Source: Conidiobolus incongruus B7586 (Eukaryota; Entomophthoromycota; Entomophthoromycetes; Entomophthorales; Conidiobolaceae). Taken from it: a DNA stretch of 20,309 nucleotides. A program made the translations under genes and the position numbers. The notes beneath the pieces were generated by a model, which searched no databases, was not told where the DNA came from, and worked only from the letters and a program-made list of their open reading frames with translations. Position 1 is the stretch's first letter, and every line of letters begins with the position of its first letter. The stretch is from contig JNEM01010373.1 in NCBI GenBank assembly GCA_000697335.1, positions 1 to 20,309 on the forward strand. Reading direction: 5' to 3'. Shown here in pieces: positions 9,960 through 18,859 of this stretch.

Positions 9960-10800
9960 TATTTATATATTAATCAACTTTATAGTAAAGATAAATCAAC
10001 TTATAAAATTACTGGAATTACTAGTGTTAGCTAGTTTATTATAGCTAAAGCTATTAAAAATTATAGTAAAGATATATTTAAACCTATATTTAAGTGTGTT
10101 AGGATTATAAATAAATATAATAAAAGGTATATTTATAGGTTAGTTAATATAAGTAAATATAATATTACTATAAAAGTATAAAAAGAATTATAAGACTATA
10201 TAAGAATATTAGTTAGTATTAATATTATTATATGTGTTTTATATTATAATAGATATCATTTACACTTTAAAAAAACACCCCCAACTAAAAAAGTCCTATT
10301 ATAATATTAAGTAAAAGTTTAAATATCACCATTAAAGTTAAATTAAAATTAATTAAAATAAGGTTATTTAATTTAATGAAATAAAAATATACTTTAGTAG
10401 ATTTAATAAAAAAACTAGATATTTTAGAAAAAACAAAAAATTATTCTGTAACTATTATATTATTTCAACCTAAAAATATAATAGTAGGTTAATTATAATA
10501 TAAGGATATATGGTATCTTTTAATATAAGGTATCTTTGTAAAATTAATAAGGGAATTAATATTGAAATATATTAAAATATTCTAAACAATGAATTAAAAA
10601 AATTATTGAATAGTATAGGTTAAATAAATTAGATGTTATTTTTTAATAAGATAATACCCTTTATTATACTATTATTTTTATTACCAAATAGTTTAAAAAT
10701 AATAAAATAATAGTTATAAAGTAGCTTTTTTAATCTTTTAACTTTAATCTAATTAAATACCTTTGGGATTAGTTAAAAAATAGTTAAAGTTTTCCTACCA
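9960..10800 (+). pseudogene. Tc1-family transposase relic
   Basis: Forward-strand translation follows the Tc1 transposase order despite many stops and frame changes: a helix-turn-helix-like stretch from about 10008 (ITGITSVS, then IAKAIKNYSKD), a second DNA-binding stretch (RYIYRLVNISKYN), the link before the catalytic core (HLHFKKTPPTKK, about 10265-10292; compare Tc1 KPLLTKKH), the second catalytic Asp region (stop-stop-D-N-T at 10634-10648, compare QQDN), and the end of the DDE core (NLIKYLWD at 10746-10769, compare NPIEYLWD, with the catalytic Glu now Lys). The first catalytic DE motif is no longer readable. Spacing between the second Asp and the former Glu is about 38 codons, near DD34E allowing for indels. 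Normal length would be about 340 residues. Confidence 0.85.
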
Positions 10801-10967
10801 ATAAAAAATTTAAATAAGCTTTAAAAATATATTTAAGAAACTTAGAATAAAATTAATCCTTCCTAATATAAAAAATTAGTTGACTTTATACCCTATAAAC
10901 TTAAAAAAGTTAAAAAAGCAAAAGATAGATATACTAAGTTTTAATTATCTTTTTATAACCAAAACAT

Positions 10968-10987
10968 ACAGATTTATAACTTATCTT
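10968..10987 (-). repeat. Right inner direct repeat of the Tc1 relic
   Basis: Read on the minus strand it is AAGATAAGTTATAAATCTGT, 187 bp from the right tip, mirroring the left arm exactly. Confidence 0.88.
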
Positions 10988-11145
10988 AAGTAAAATTGAA
11001 ATTTTAATATATCAATTAAAAGTTAATATAATTAGATCAAATATACTTAATTATAAATAAATAATATAAGTTTATTATATATTTTAATTTAAATTAATTT
11101 GATTAAGAATTAACAGAGTTATTGATAACAATATATATAATTATA

Positions 11146-11168
11146 ATTTTATAGCTCATTTTTGCAAG

Positions 11169-11174
<6 letters not shown>
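11146..11174 (-). repeat. Right outer terminal inverted repeat of the Tc1 relic
   Basis: Reads TATTAGCTTGCAAAAATGAG inward on the minus strand, with the outer core ATGAGCTATAAA 15 bp from the tip, the same offset as on the left. Confidence 0.9.

Positions 11175-11201
<27 letters not shown>
11172..11201. repeat. (AT)n dinucleotide repeat abutting the Tc1 end
   Basis: About fifteen perfect AT units beginning at the right tip of the transposon. Either the element landed in an existing TA tract, its preferred target, or the tract expanded from the duplicated TA. Confidence 0.95.
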
Positions 11202-11204
<3 letters not shown>

Positions 11205-11708
11205 GTTATAATGAATATTCTTTATATTCTGATTATTTACAAATTTTCTGATATTTCAATTCAATATTATTTCATAACTTATAATATAATTTTTTATAAT
11301 TATTTTTTCTTGGATATTTAAAAAATAAATTCACTTATCAATTATTATTATTATTATTATTTAAATTTTATATTATTTTTAAATTAAATTAATAAAAAAT
11401 ATAAAAAGTTTAATTCAATTTTATTATTATATGAAACATATAATTTTTATATTAAAATGATAAGTATTTATAAATTTATAGTATTTTGGATTAAATAGAA
11501 TTATATTATGAGTAATCATCCAAACTATAATAAATTTCTAAATATAATCATAATATTCAATATTTAATTAAATGCTATTTTTTCATAGATTTTTTTTATT
11601 AAGATTAATATAAAATGAGAATTTCTAAAATCTCAAATTATTCTTCAATAAGAATTTTATCAAATTATTTTTATCAATTTGGATTGAATAAATTTTAAGT
11701 GATTTTCA
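11202..11708. other. AT-rich stretch with (ATT)n run
   Basis: Contains a perfect (ATT)n run of about seven units at 11338-11361. No gene or further repeat is supported. Confidence 0.6.
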
Positions 11709-11890
11709 ATGGATCAAATGATATGATTTCCTGATTTGGAAAATTGAGAAACTTTAACCATTGCCAATTTCATTAATAGTTTTGCTTTTTATTATGAGTT
11801 ACATATAAAGCACATATTACAATATCTGTTAGATCAAATAAACGAGTATCTGGTTAACGAAAAAGTATTTAATAAATATAATTATTAGTA
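11709..11890 (+). pseudogene. Possible small coding relic, unidentified
   Basis: From an ATG at 11709, one frame runs about 58 codons with only two interruptions before stops become dense (TGA at two early sites, each one change from a Trp or Arg codon). Readable pieces include FPDLEN, TLTIANFINSFAFYYELH and LLDQINEYLVNEKVFNKY. No family is recognised. In AT-rich DNA such a frame can arise by chance, so this is a weak call. Confidence 0.22.
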
Positions 11891-12500
11891 ATTATATCAA
11901 TCATATAATAAATTAAATAGAATATTTGATATTATTTCCAGTTCAATAATATATTGATATTTGATTAATTGATTATTAATAAATTTTAATTCTTTTGAAA
12001 ATGCTAACAATTTAGAATATGTATTTTTTCAGTTAATATAATATCATATTTGTTATTATTTATATTTTTATATATTATTTTAAAATTTTAAGATATTTTC
12101 ATCAACTTCATATTTAAAATAAATAAACTCCTATAAATGAAATCAAATTTAATATAATTAAATATAAATTTTTCAAGTTCATATTTTTAAATCTGAAAAT
12201 TGATAAAGATAATTGAATGTATCTCAATTGATTTATGATATTACACACTATCTGAATGGACAAAAGGAAGTGTAATCAAGAACTTTAATATGAAATATAT
12301 CGAAAATGTTGATAGTAAATTAAGCTGCTGAGTAGTCCACGTGGTTGATAAATTAATTTTGAATTCAATTTTTCAATTTGTAAATAATATTCGTTTAAAT
12401 GATGATATCATATTACATTGACAATATATTTAAATTCTTAAAAATATTAATATAATAAAATCTAAAATTAAAAACGAAATTTAACATAAGTTAATAAAAA
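11891..12500. other. 3' flank of phosphatase copy 1
   Basis: AT-rich DNA. Between about 12240 and 12400 it is less AT-biased and contains CCACGTGG at 12337-12344, an eight-base palindrome with a CACGTG (bHLH-type) core. No gene is supported. Confidence 0.45.
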
Positions 12501-13377
12501 TTAATTTTTTAAATAATCTTTCAACCAATTAATAATAGTTGAAAAATCATCGAAAGGAATATGATCAATATTGTGAAGATTGCAATACTTTTCCAAATCT
12601 TTTCCTCTTCTAGCAAATATAACATCAGATTGCTTACAAGCCATAAGGTCAGTGATACCGTCGCCAATAAAAACGGTGAAAGGATTATCGTAATTGGCTT
12701 TAGCTTTGGAAATTGTCAAGGCTTTGTCATGTCCGTAGAGTCTATGAATATAGTTAGTAACAGTATATAAATATTAATTTAATAGATTATTACGTATCAT
12801 CATAATACTTGACATCCCAACGACCGTTAACATAAACACCTTCGTTAGCAGCAATTTTAGAGTTGAAGTTTTCTACATTATTTTCGACGAACCAGTTGAT
12901 AATATGAAGGAATCCACTATATCAAAATTCGAATCAATTAATATGTTATAAATTTTAATATATAAGAGTCGATTACGATGATAGAATAGTCAAAGGAATA
13001 TTCAAAGATTGAATATATTGATAAAATTCTTTGAAATAGGGATCGAGTTTGACATCTAGAACTTATTAATAAATAGTGACAATATCTAATTCGAAAATGG
13101 ATTACCTTTCAATCTTTCTTTACAACCTTCCCAATCACAAGTGACAGAATTCCACATAGTAGTAAAAGCTTCTCTAAAAATCAAATCAATTAACATCAAG
13201 TAATATGAAAACATAATCAACTTACACTTGAGTAATAGCTTTGTTGAAAATTTGTTTATCTAAAGCTTTACGCTTTTCTTGGGATAAATATTCATCAATT
13301 AAAACTGATCCAGTATCTTGCAAGGTAATAGTCCCGTCAAAATCACTAAAAATTATAATATTCTTATTTATGGTCAT
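12501..13377 (-). CDS. HAD-family phosphatase, copy 1 (five exons, 220 residues)
   Basis: A soluble, Mg-dependent phosphohydrolase of the HAD superfamily (phosphoserine phosphatase/MtnX-like branch, with fungal relatives such as yeast YNL010W). Exons on the minus strand: 13377-13226, 13173-13106, 13055-12977, 12916-12794 and 12741-12501 (152, 68, 79, 123, 241 bp), joined through introns of 52, 50, 60 and 52 bp with GT-AG ends; the first donor is GTAAGT. All HAD motifs are present: SDFDGT (nucleophile Asp12, acid/base Asp14), ILSSG with Ser99, a candidate motif III Lys147 in GHDKAL, and GDGITD (Asp168, Asp172) holding the metal. Residues about 20-75 form the small C1-type cap, which usually selects the substrate; it includes W58, C63, W65 and C68 (MWNSVTCDWEGC). 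No signal peptide or membrane helix, so probably cytosolic. The substrate is not knowable from sequence: small phosphorylated metabolites such as sugar or polyol phosphates are plausible. The paralogue at 17864-18728 differs at about 45 of 220 positions. The ATG at 13377 precedes the hydrophobic first strand and aligns with the paralogue's start. Confidence 0.95.
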
Positions 13378-13467
13378 ATTAATATTATTCAGTATTAATT
13401 TTATATTATATTGATTAATATTATCAAATTTAAGAAAATCTAAAGATTAATTTATCATATTATATAG

Positions 13468-13476
13468 ATTTATATA
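13468..13476 (-). promoter_or_regulatory. TATA box of phosphatase copy 1
   Basis: TATATAAAT on the minus strand, 91-99 bp before the ATG at 13377. It aligns with TATAAAT at the same place in copy 2, which makes it more credible than base composition alone would. Confidence 0.6.
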
Positions 13477-13491
13477 CTATTTCTATTTTGT

Positions 13492-13503
13492 AATTTATGG
13501 GAT
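13492..13503 (-). promoter_or_regulatory. Conserved upstream box ATCCCATAAATT, copy 1
   Basis: Twelve bases identical to the box at 18843-18854, both beginning exactly 126 bp upstream of their ATGs and 27-29 bp upstream of the TATA box. The sequence between box and TATA is not conserved, so the box looks selected: a candidate activator site or promoter element shared by the two genes. Confidence 0.5.
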
Positions 13504-13509
13504 TTGTGT

Positions 13510-15341
13510 GGATTTTTAATGTCAAATAGAGGATAAATTATATGCAATGATGTAATTAATCAAGTAAGAAGTACTTGATCTATTTTTAAAAAAGATCAAT
13601 TGACTGTAATATTTGACATGTGCGAATATATTTGGTAATAAAGAGTAAAGAAAATATTGATTAGTACAATTTATAAATAGATACTCAAAACTTGACTGAT
13701 TAGTACTTGATCTCCTGTTTAACTAAAATATAATACCCAATCCAAAAACTTTTATTCCAATTGTTCATTTTTTATTGGAACAAATTACTCAAAATAATCA
13801 ACATGTAAAATATTTTATTGATTAAAAATTAGACATATTACAAGTCTGGCATTATTATAATACCATATACTGAAGTATTTAATAGATCCAAAAACTACGC
13901 TTAATATGAGTGGTTGATAATTATATTTCATTGATAATGGAAAATCTTTATAATAATTTAATATTTATTCTCTTTTTGTTAGTATTACATAAAATATTCT
14001 GAATATATACATTATTAAACCATTAGAAAAATTCAATTAAAGATTATAAATAATATCAATTTTTTTTCTAGATTGTAGTATAATATCCAAGCTTATATTT
14101 TACAAATATTCTATAGTATTGAATATTAACTTTTAATATAATTTGAAAAAAACTTTGAAAAAAATAATAAAGTTCAAATATATATATCTTAACATTGAAA
14201 AAATATTTCAAATAGTTTGATAAGATTACCATGATAAATCTAATAAAATCAAATCATAATATGAATCAATTATACAAAATAATTTTTGTTTTCTAAATAA
14301 ATTGATCATTTAAATAAAATATTAAAATAATATATAATTTTTAAAACAAAATAATGAATAACATTTAATATTCATTAAATGAAAAAATAATAAATAATAT
14401 ATCAACTTATGATAGGGATGATATAAATTATAATGGATATAAAATATTAAAAAATTATATTGGAATGGTTATATAGTTTATATTAAACTATCTTGTAATA
14501 AAATTATATATAGTATAATAAATATTAATTATTAATAAAATAAATTTATATTATTGATTTTCAGCTCTTTTTCTCATTTAAATACTTTTATATTATATTC
14601 ATTCATTTATTGTTGAATTTTGATATAGCAAAATTAAATTTCAAATCATTGAATTAGTTCTATTGTCTTTTTTCATTTAGAAAGTACTGTTATAATATTG
14701 AAATAAATTTTAAATTGAATTGATATTCTATTCCAAAATTCAATTTTGATGTTGATTAAGTTTTCTAATTGAATAATTGGGAAAAAATAAATATAAAATT
14801 TATATAAGATCAATTAAATTTAAATCATAATTTATTTCTAGTATAATATTTTTCATAATAAAATTTTTTAAAATATTTGACGTTTCAAAAAATATTTCCA
14901 TATTAAAATCAAGTACTATTTGATATATTATAATTATTTCACCGTTATATTGATATTATATTGAATTATAATTACTAATTTGATAATTATCATATTTACT
15001 CTATATGTAATATAAACATATATATACTTAATCAAAATTCAATATAACTAAAAAATATGAAATTTAGAATTTTACCTGAACCAAACAAAAAACATTGACC
15101 AATATATTATATCATATAAAATATTCTATATCAATTATATATAATGTTGTATTTTGTAATAGGTTTTGTTAATAAAGATTGTTTTTAAGAAAGTACTCAT
15201 AATATGATTTAGTAAACTATTTATTAATCTTGTATATCTTAAAACTTACTTACTATTGAGACGTTATAGCAGAATATACCAAAAGCCTTTTTTCTATCTT
15301 TATTGATTCTAGGTTTAAATAGTTGATTTAATAAATAATAT
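13510..15341. other. AT-rich region between the phosphatase genes, left part
   Basis: About 1.8 kb without a supported gene. Near the promoter of copy 1 there is a 12-bp direct repeat, AGTACTTGATCT, at 13570-13581 and 13702-13713, and a small inverted repeat TTCCAAT/ATTGGAA at 13755-13780. From 13900 on it is low-complexity. Confidence 0.5.
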
Positions 15342-15609
15342 ACTGACAAAAAGTATCCATTAATTATGGTCTGACAAAACCAATATATATGAGAGGTAAT
15401 ATGGACTTAACTATTAAATTAAGACAAATACATATTTTCAAAATATAACAATAAAAATCTACAAGTAGAAATAAATTATAAAAGGTTTTTAAAACATAAT
15501 ATTACAAAATAATTTAATTAACTCAAAGCTAAAAGATTAAATAAAAAAGACTAATCTTTTTTGAAATATATTAATATAATAATAAATCAATAAAATATAC
15601 ATATTATCA

Positions 15610-17004
15610 AGGTATATTTTAAATATCAAATATTTTTTTAGAAAAAACCATCATAATTTATATATTTCATTATTAACTTTATTATAATATAGTTTAAAAA
15701 TAATTTCAAATTAATTATTATTTTGTAATTTAAATAATGGGAATTTTTTGTAATTGAAAAAATTTAAATATTTTAATATATAATATTTAAAAATAATAAT
15801 ATAAAATAGAATTTATAATTTCTTTTAATTCTGATAACTTTTTGCTATATTTTTGATAAAGTTCTAATACTTAAAAATTCTTTCTATTAAAAACTAAAAT
15901 TTGATATTTTATAATTTAATTAAATTTCTTGCAAAATTTTTTTCTTATTAGCTAGTTTTTTAATTACTTAAAACAATTATAATTACATAGATTATAATCT
16001 AAAGAATATACTAGATATGGTAGTTTTTTCTAGTTATTTTTAATTAGAAATTTCTTTATAATTTTAATTTATATATTCTATAATTATTATATACAATAAT
16101 ATATATTATTAAATAATTTTAAAAATATTAATTAAAAATAGTTTTATTTAAAAAACAATACAAAGTTTATTAATAATTGATTTTCTGTTAAAAACTAAAT
16201 AAGAATAACAAATATCATTATAATTTATTATAACAATTAACACTCACTTATTAATATAATGCTTATTTAAAAGAATTTGTAAAGAGGGTTGATTTAGCTT
16301 AATTTAATACCTTGATTTATGTTTTAATAAAAGATTATACAAAAAGATTTAAGATTCATCAATTATAACAATTCATTCTAAAAGCTTTAGTTTCTAGCTA
16401 TATCTTAGTAAGTTTTATTTAATAATAATTACTCTGGCTTTTTTTAAATTTTATTTAAATTATAAGGTATTTATTTTATATATTTATTAATTAATTTTAA
16501 TTTAAACTTTAATATATATAAAATACCAATATAACTAGTATTAAAATATCTTAATAATTCATTAACTAGAATAAAAGTATACCTTTCAATATTTTTTTTC
16601 ATTTTGTTAATAATTAAAAAAATAACAATTAAAATTAATTTTTTAAATTTTAACAAGTTTTAGATAATTTTTCTTTTAATCTTAAAATAATTTACCTAGC
16701 AATAAATTATTACTTTAGATAATACTCTATTATTAAAAGTTACTTGTAAATTTTAAATAATTTTAGAGGGTTTAAAGTTTAGTTTTATAAATACTAAAAT
16801 AAAAAATTTTTGATAATTATTATTTAGTTTAAGTATAATTAAATTAAACAACCAATTATAAAAAATTATTTTTTTATTTAAAATTAATAATAAGTTTGAA
16901 AAATCAGAAATTAAAAAATTTCCTATTTTTTCAATATTATAATAATATAAAGTTAAGAATTTAAGTATATATTTTAATTAAAAATTAGCAATAAAATATA
17001 ACCT
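15610..17004 (-). mobile_element. Mariner-family relic, minus strand
   Basis: The transposase relic at about 16815-15800 runs on the minus strand. Candidate ends are AGGTATATTTT at 15610-15620 and, on the other strand, AGGTTATATTTT at 17004-16993; a second inverted pair, TTAACTTTA with TTATAATAT, occurs near 15673-15692 and 16956-16931. Their spacings are not symmetric, so the exact ends are uncertain. I see no CG dinucleotide in the interval, and its AT content is extreme, like the Tc1 relic at 9606-11174. Long dead. Confidence 0.6.
15800..16815 (-). pseudogene. Mariner transposase relic, minus strand
   Basis: Minus-strand translation follows the mariner layout in order despite many stops. 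An N-terminal helix-turn-helix stretch reads NFKPSKII and LQVTFNNRVLSK (about 16790-16710). A second one reads YTFILVNELLRYFNTSYIGI, with PYNLNKI after it (about 16590-16450), matching the VPHxL region of mariners. VIIDES at about 16369-16352 marks the first catalytic Asp. Y-S-L-D-Y-N-L-C-N-Y near 16010-15975 corresponds to YSPDLxPxDY; here the last catalytic Asp has become Asn. Expected length is about 345 residues, which fits the interval. A short ORF inside it (16656-16471) is only the most open part of this relic, not a gene. Confidence 0.75.
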
Positions 17005-17040
17005 ATATAAATTTATATGATAAAATATTTACTCTATTAT

Positions 17041-17640
17041 TTTTTTATAATTATTGAAATAAATAAATCATGAATCCTAACATATAATCCATTATCAAGA
17101 AATAAAGAATATTTAGATTGAAAAATATAATCTACTATCATAAATAGCAAAATAAAAATCTTTAGAAAAAAATATTATTATTAGAGATAGATATTAATAA
17201 TATAATATTTCACATATTGACATTAGCAAAAATAAATTATAATCACAGAATATAATTTAAAAAATTAAAAACTAATGATATAAATTAAGGTAAGGAAAAT
17301 TCAATTACAAACCTTTTATATTTTAAAATAATAACTTTATATATATCTAAAATTATTGAAAATTCCTTTATTAAAAAGAATTAGCCTTTATTACCCTATC
17401 CATTATACTCGCTAGATATGAAACCATGTGATTATGATTGTTTTTGTAAGTTAAAGAATTTGATTCAAGGGTAGAGACTTAATGATATTCCAACTTTTTA
17501 TAGAATTAGGGACTTAATTTTGAAAATAAATTGTCAAAAACTAATTAAAGGGGATAAGTGATTGTTATTAGTATGTAATTCTGATATTGAAAAAGGAGGA
17601 AGTTATTAATTTGAGTGGATAGCTTACTTTAATTATGACC
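17041..17640 (+). pseudogene. Mariner transposase relic, C-terminal half, plus strand
   Basis: Forward translation gives N-K-S-stop-I-L-T-Y-N-P at 17062-17091, the decayed first motif (DESW in mariners, Asp to Asn). It continues through a worn F-x-N-N-N stretch (second motif) to LPYPLYSLDMKPCDYDCF (about 17388-17441), where the third catalytic Asp (17430-17432) survives, then KLKNLIQG and, near 17590-17620, an E-K-G-G-S-Y-stop-F-E stretch matching the GxYFE tail of mariner transposases. Better preserved than the minus-strand copy: fewer stops and higher GC after 17380. The N-terminal half is absent immediately upstream, where the minus-strand element begins. Confidence 0.75.
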
Positions 17641-17664
17641 AAGGACCAAAACACTTTGTAGTTT

Positions 17665-17863
17665 AAATATGGTTGAACAATGATATGATCATTTTAAACA
17701 ATTCAATGAGGTTAACGCTCGTCATATTAAACTGTGATAGTAATTTATTGGTTTGAAAATAGTATATATTAATCTAAAAATAGGACTAAACATTTTATAG
17801 TAACTTTGTCAATATAACTCAAAATTCTAAAATTTAAATTTAATGTATTATAGTAAAAATTGA
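17665..17863. other. Short spacer right of the mariner relics
   Basis: Separates the transposon remains from the 3' end of phosphatase copy 2, and presumably contains that gene's 3' UTR and polyadenylation site. Confidence 0.4.
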
Positions 17864-18728
17864 TTAACTTTTTAAATAATCCTTCAACCAATTAATAATG
17901 GTTGAAAAATCATCAAAAGGAGTATGATCTATGTTATGAAGTTGGCAATATTTCTCCAAATCCTTTCCTTTTTTGACAAATATAACATCAGATTGACCAC
18001 ATGCCATAATATCAGAGACACCATCTCCAATAAATATGGTGAGAGGCTTGTCATAGTCTGCTTTAGCTTTGCAAATTGTCAAAGCTTTGTCATGACCGTA
18101 AAATCTATGAAAAAGTAATTAATATTGCAAAAAAGATTGGTGAATTTGATTATTACGTATCATCATAAAAATTGACATCCCAGTAACCATTCTCATAAAT
18201 ACCCTCGTTTGCAGCGATTTTAGAATTGAAATTCTCTAAGTTATTCTCAATAAACCAGTTGATAATCTGAGTAAATCCACTAAAATCAAAATTAACTTAT
18301 GGATTATAATAATATTATATACAAATTACGAAGATAAAATAGCGAATGGAATATCTAAAGATTGAATATATTGATAAAATTCTTTAAAGAAAGGATCAAG
18401 TTGGACATCTATAAAACATTAGAATTCAATACAGATATCTGATACCAAATCTATTCACCTTTTAATTTATCTTTACAGGTTTCCCAGTCACAAGTAACCG
18501 AATTCCACATAAATTTAAAAGCATCCCTAAAATGTTTAATTAATTACCGCTGATACTGAAATTGAAAAAAATTCACCTTTGTAAAATAGTTTTATTAAAA
18601 ATTAGGTTATCCAATTCCTTACGCTTTTCGGTTGATAAATATTCATCAATTAAAACTATTCCAGTATCTTGTAAAGTGATAGTCCCGTCAAAATCACTAA
18701 AAATTATAATATTCTTATTTTTGGTCAT
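17864..18728 (-). CDS. HAD-family phosphatase, copy 2 (five exons, 220 residues)
   Basis: Paralogue of the gene at 12501-13377, with the same activity class. Exons on the minus strand: 18728-18577, 18526-18459, 18408-18330, 18279-18157 and 18104-17864, exactly the same five lengths (152, 68, 79, 123, 241 bp); introns are 50, 50, 50 and 52 bp, all GT-AG, with GTGAAT donors in the first two. Catalytic residues are all kept: SDFDGT, ILSSG, GHDKAL and GDGVSD. About 45 of 220 residues differ from copy 1. Many changes fall in the cap and around the loops after motif II: K41N, Q42L, T49L, V51R, T55K/T56F, G67T, L103T/H104Q, V129E, R132Y. That pattern is compatible with a shifted substrate. The reading frame is fully open, with most third-position changes silent, so both copies look maintained. 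It is the older-looking neighbour of transposon debris and may mark the right edge of the duplication. Confidence 0.95.
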
Positions 18729-18820
18729 TGAGTTTTAAATGTTTTTAATTTAATATAATTATAAAAATCAAAATTGTTCAAAAATAAAATTTAAACTTAT
18801 TTAGATTTGGAAATAATATA

Positions 18821-18827
18821 ATTTATA
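18821..18827 (-). promoter_or_regulatory. TATA box of phosphatase copy 2
   Basis: TATAAAT on the minus strand, 93-99 bp before the ATG at 18728, in the context AGTATAAAT shared with copy 1 (AGTATATAAAT). Confidence 0.6.
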
Positions 18828-18842
18828 CTTATTCAAAATTCC

Positions 18843-18854
18843 AATTTATGGGAT
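18843..18854 (-). promoter_or_regulatory. Conserved upstream box ATCCCATAAATT, copy 2
   Basis: Identical to 13492-13503 and at the same distance (126 bp) from the start codon. Immediately upstream here is a small hairpin, ATCCA-N6-TGGAT, that copy 1 does not share. Confidence 0.5.
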
Positions 18855-18859
18855 GCTTA

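Larger units (their letters stand above)
9606..11174 (+). mobile_element. Decayed Tc1-type transposon, full length, IR/DR ends
   Basis: A 1,569-bp element defined by inverted repeats and a transposase relic between them. Outer repeats: 9606-9634 against 11146-11174 on the other strand, 23 of 29 identical, starting CACTAACTTAC on the left, like Tc1 tips. Each arm carries a second copy of the core GTGAGTTATAAA; the inner 20-mers (9793-9812 and 10968-10987) both lie exactly 187 bp from their own end. This is the inner/outer direct-repeat layout of Tc1 elements such as Sleeping Beauty. Every mismatch between paired repeats is a transition. The element sits against an (AT)n tract, fitting TA-target insertion. 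It is extinct: the transposase is full of stops and I see no CG dinucleotide in the element. Confidence 0.92.
15342..17662 (+). mobile_element. Mariner-family relic, plus strand, apparently split by a second element
   Basis: The right part is well supported: from about 17041 the forward strand reads as the catalytic half of a mariner transposase (see 17041-17640). A possible left tip is ACTGACAAAAAGTATCC at 15342, Tc1/mariner-like, followed by an ATG at 15398 whose frame begins MDLTIKLRQIHIFK. A candidate right tip is ACTTTGTAGT at 17653-17662, which resembles the left tip in inverse orientation only if gaps are allowed. The stretch between about 15610 and 17004 belongs to a minus-strand element, so the plus-strand copy looks interrupted. 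The outer boundaries and the left half are tentative. Confidence 0.45.

Noticed and set aside
12561-12770. Plus-strand ORF of 69 codons over the last exon of phosphatase copy 1
   Set aside because: Antisense shadow of exon 5; the same shadow recurs at 17924-18118 over copy 2, as expected from the paralogy.
16471-16656. Minus-strand ORF of 61 codons
   Set aside because: Not a separate gene: it is the most open part of the mariner transposase relic, containing its second helix-turn-helix.
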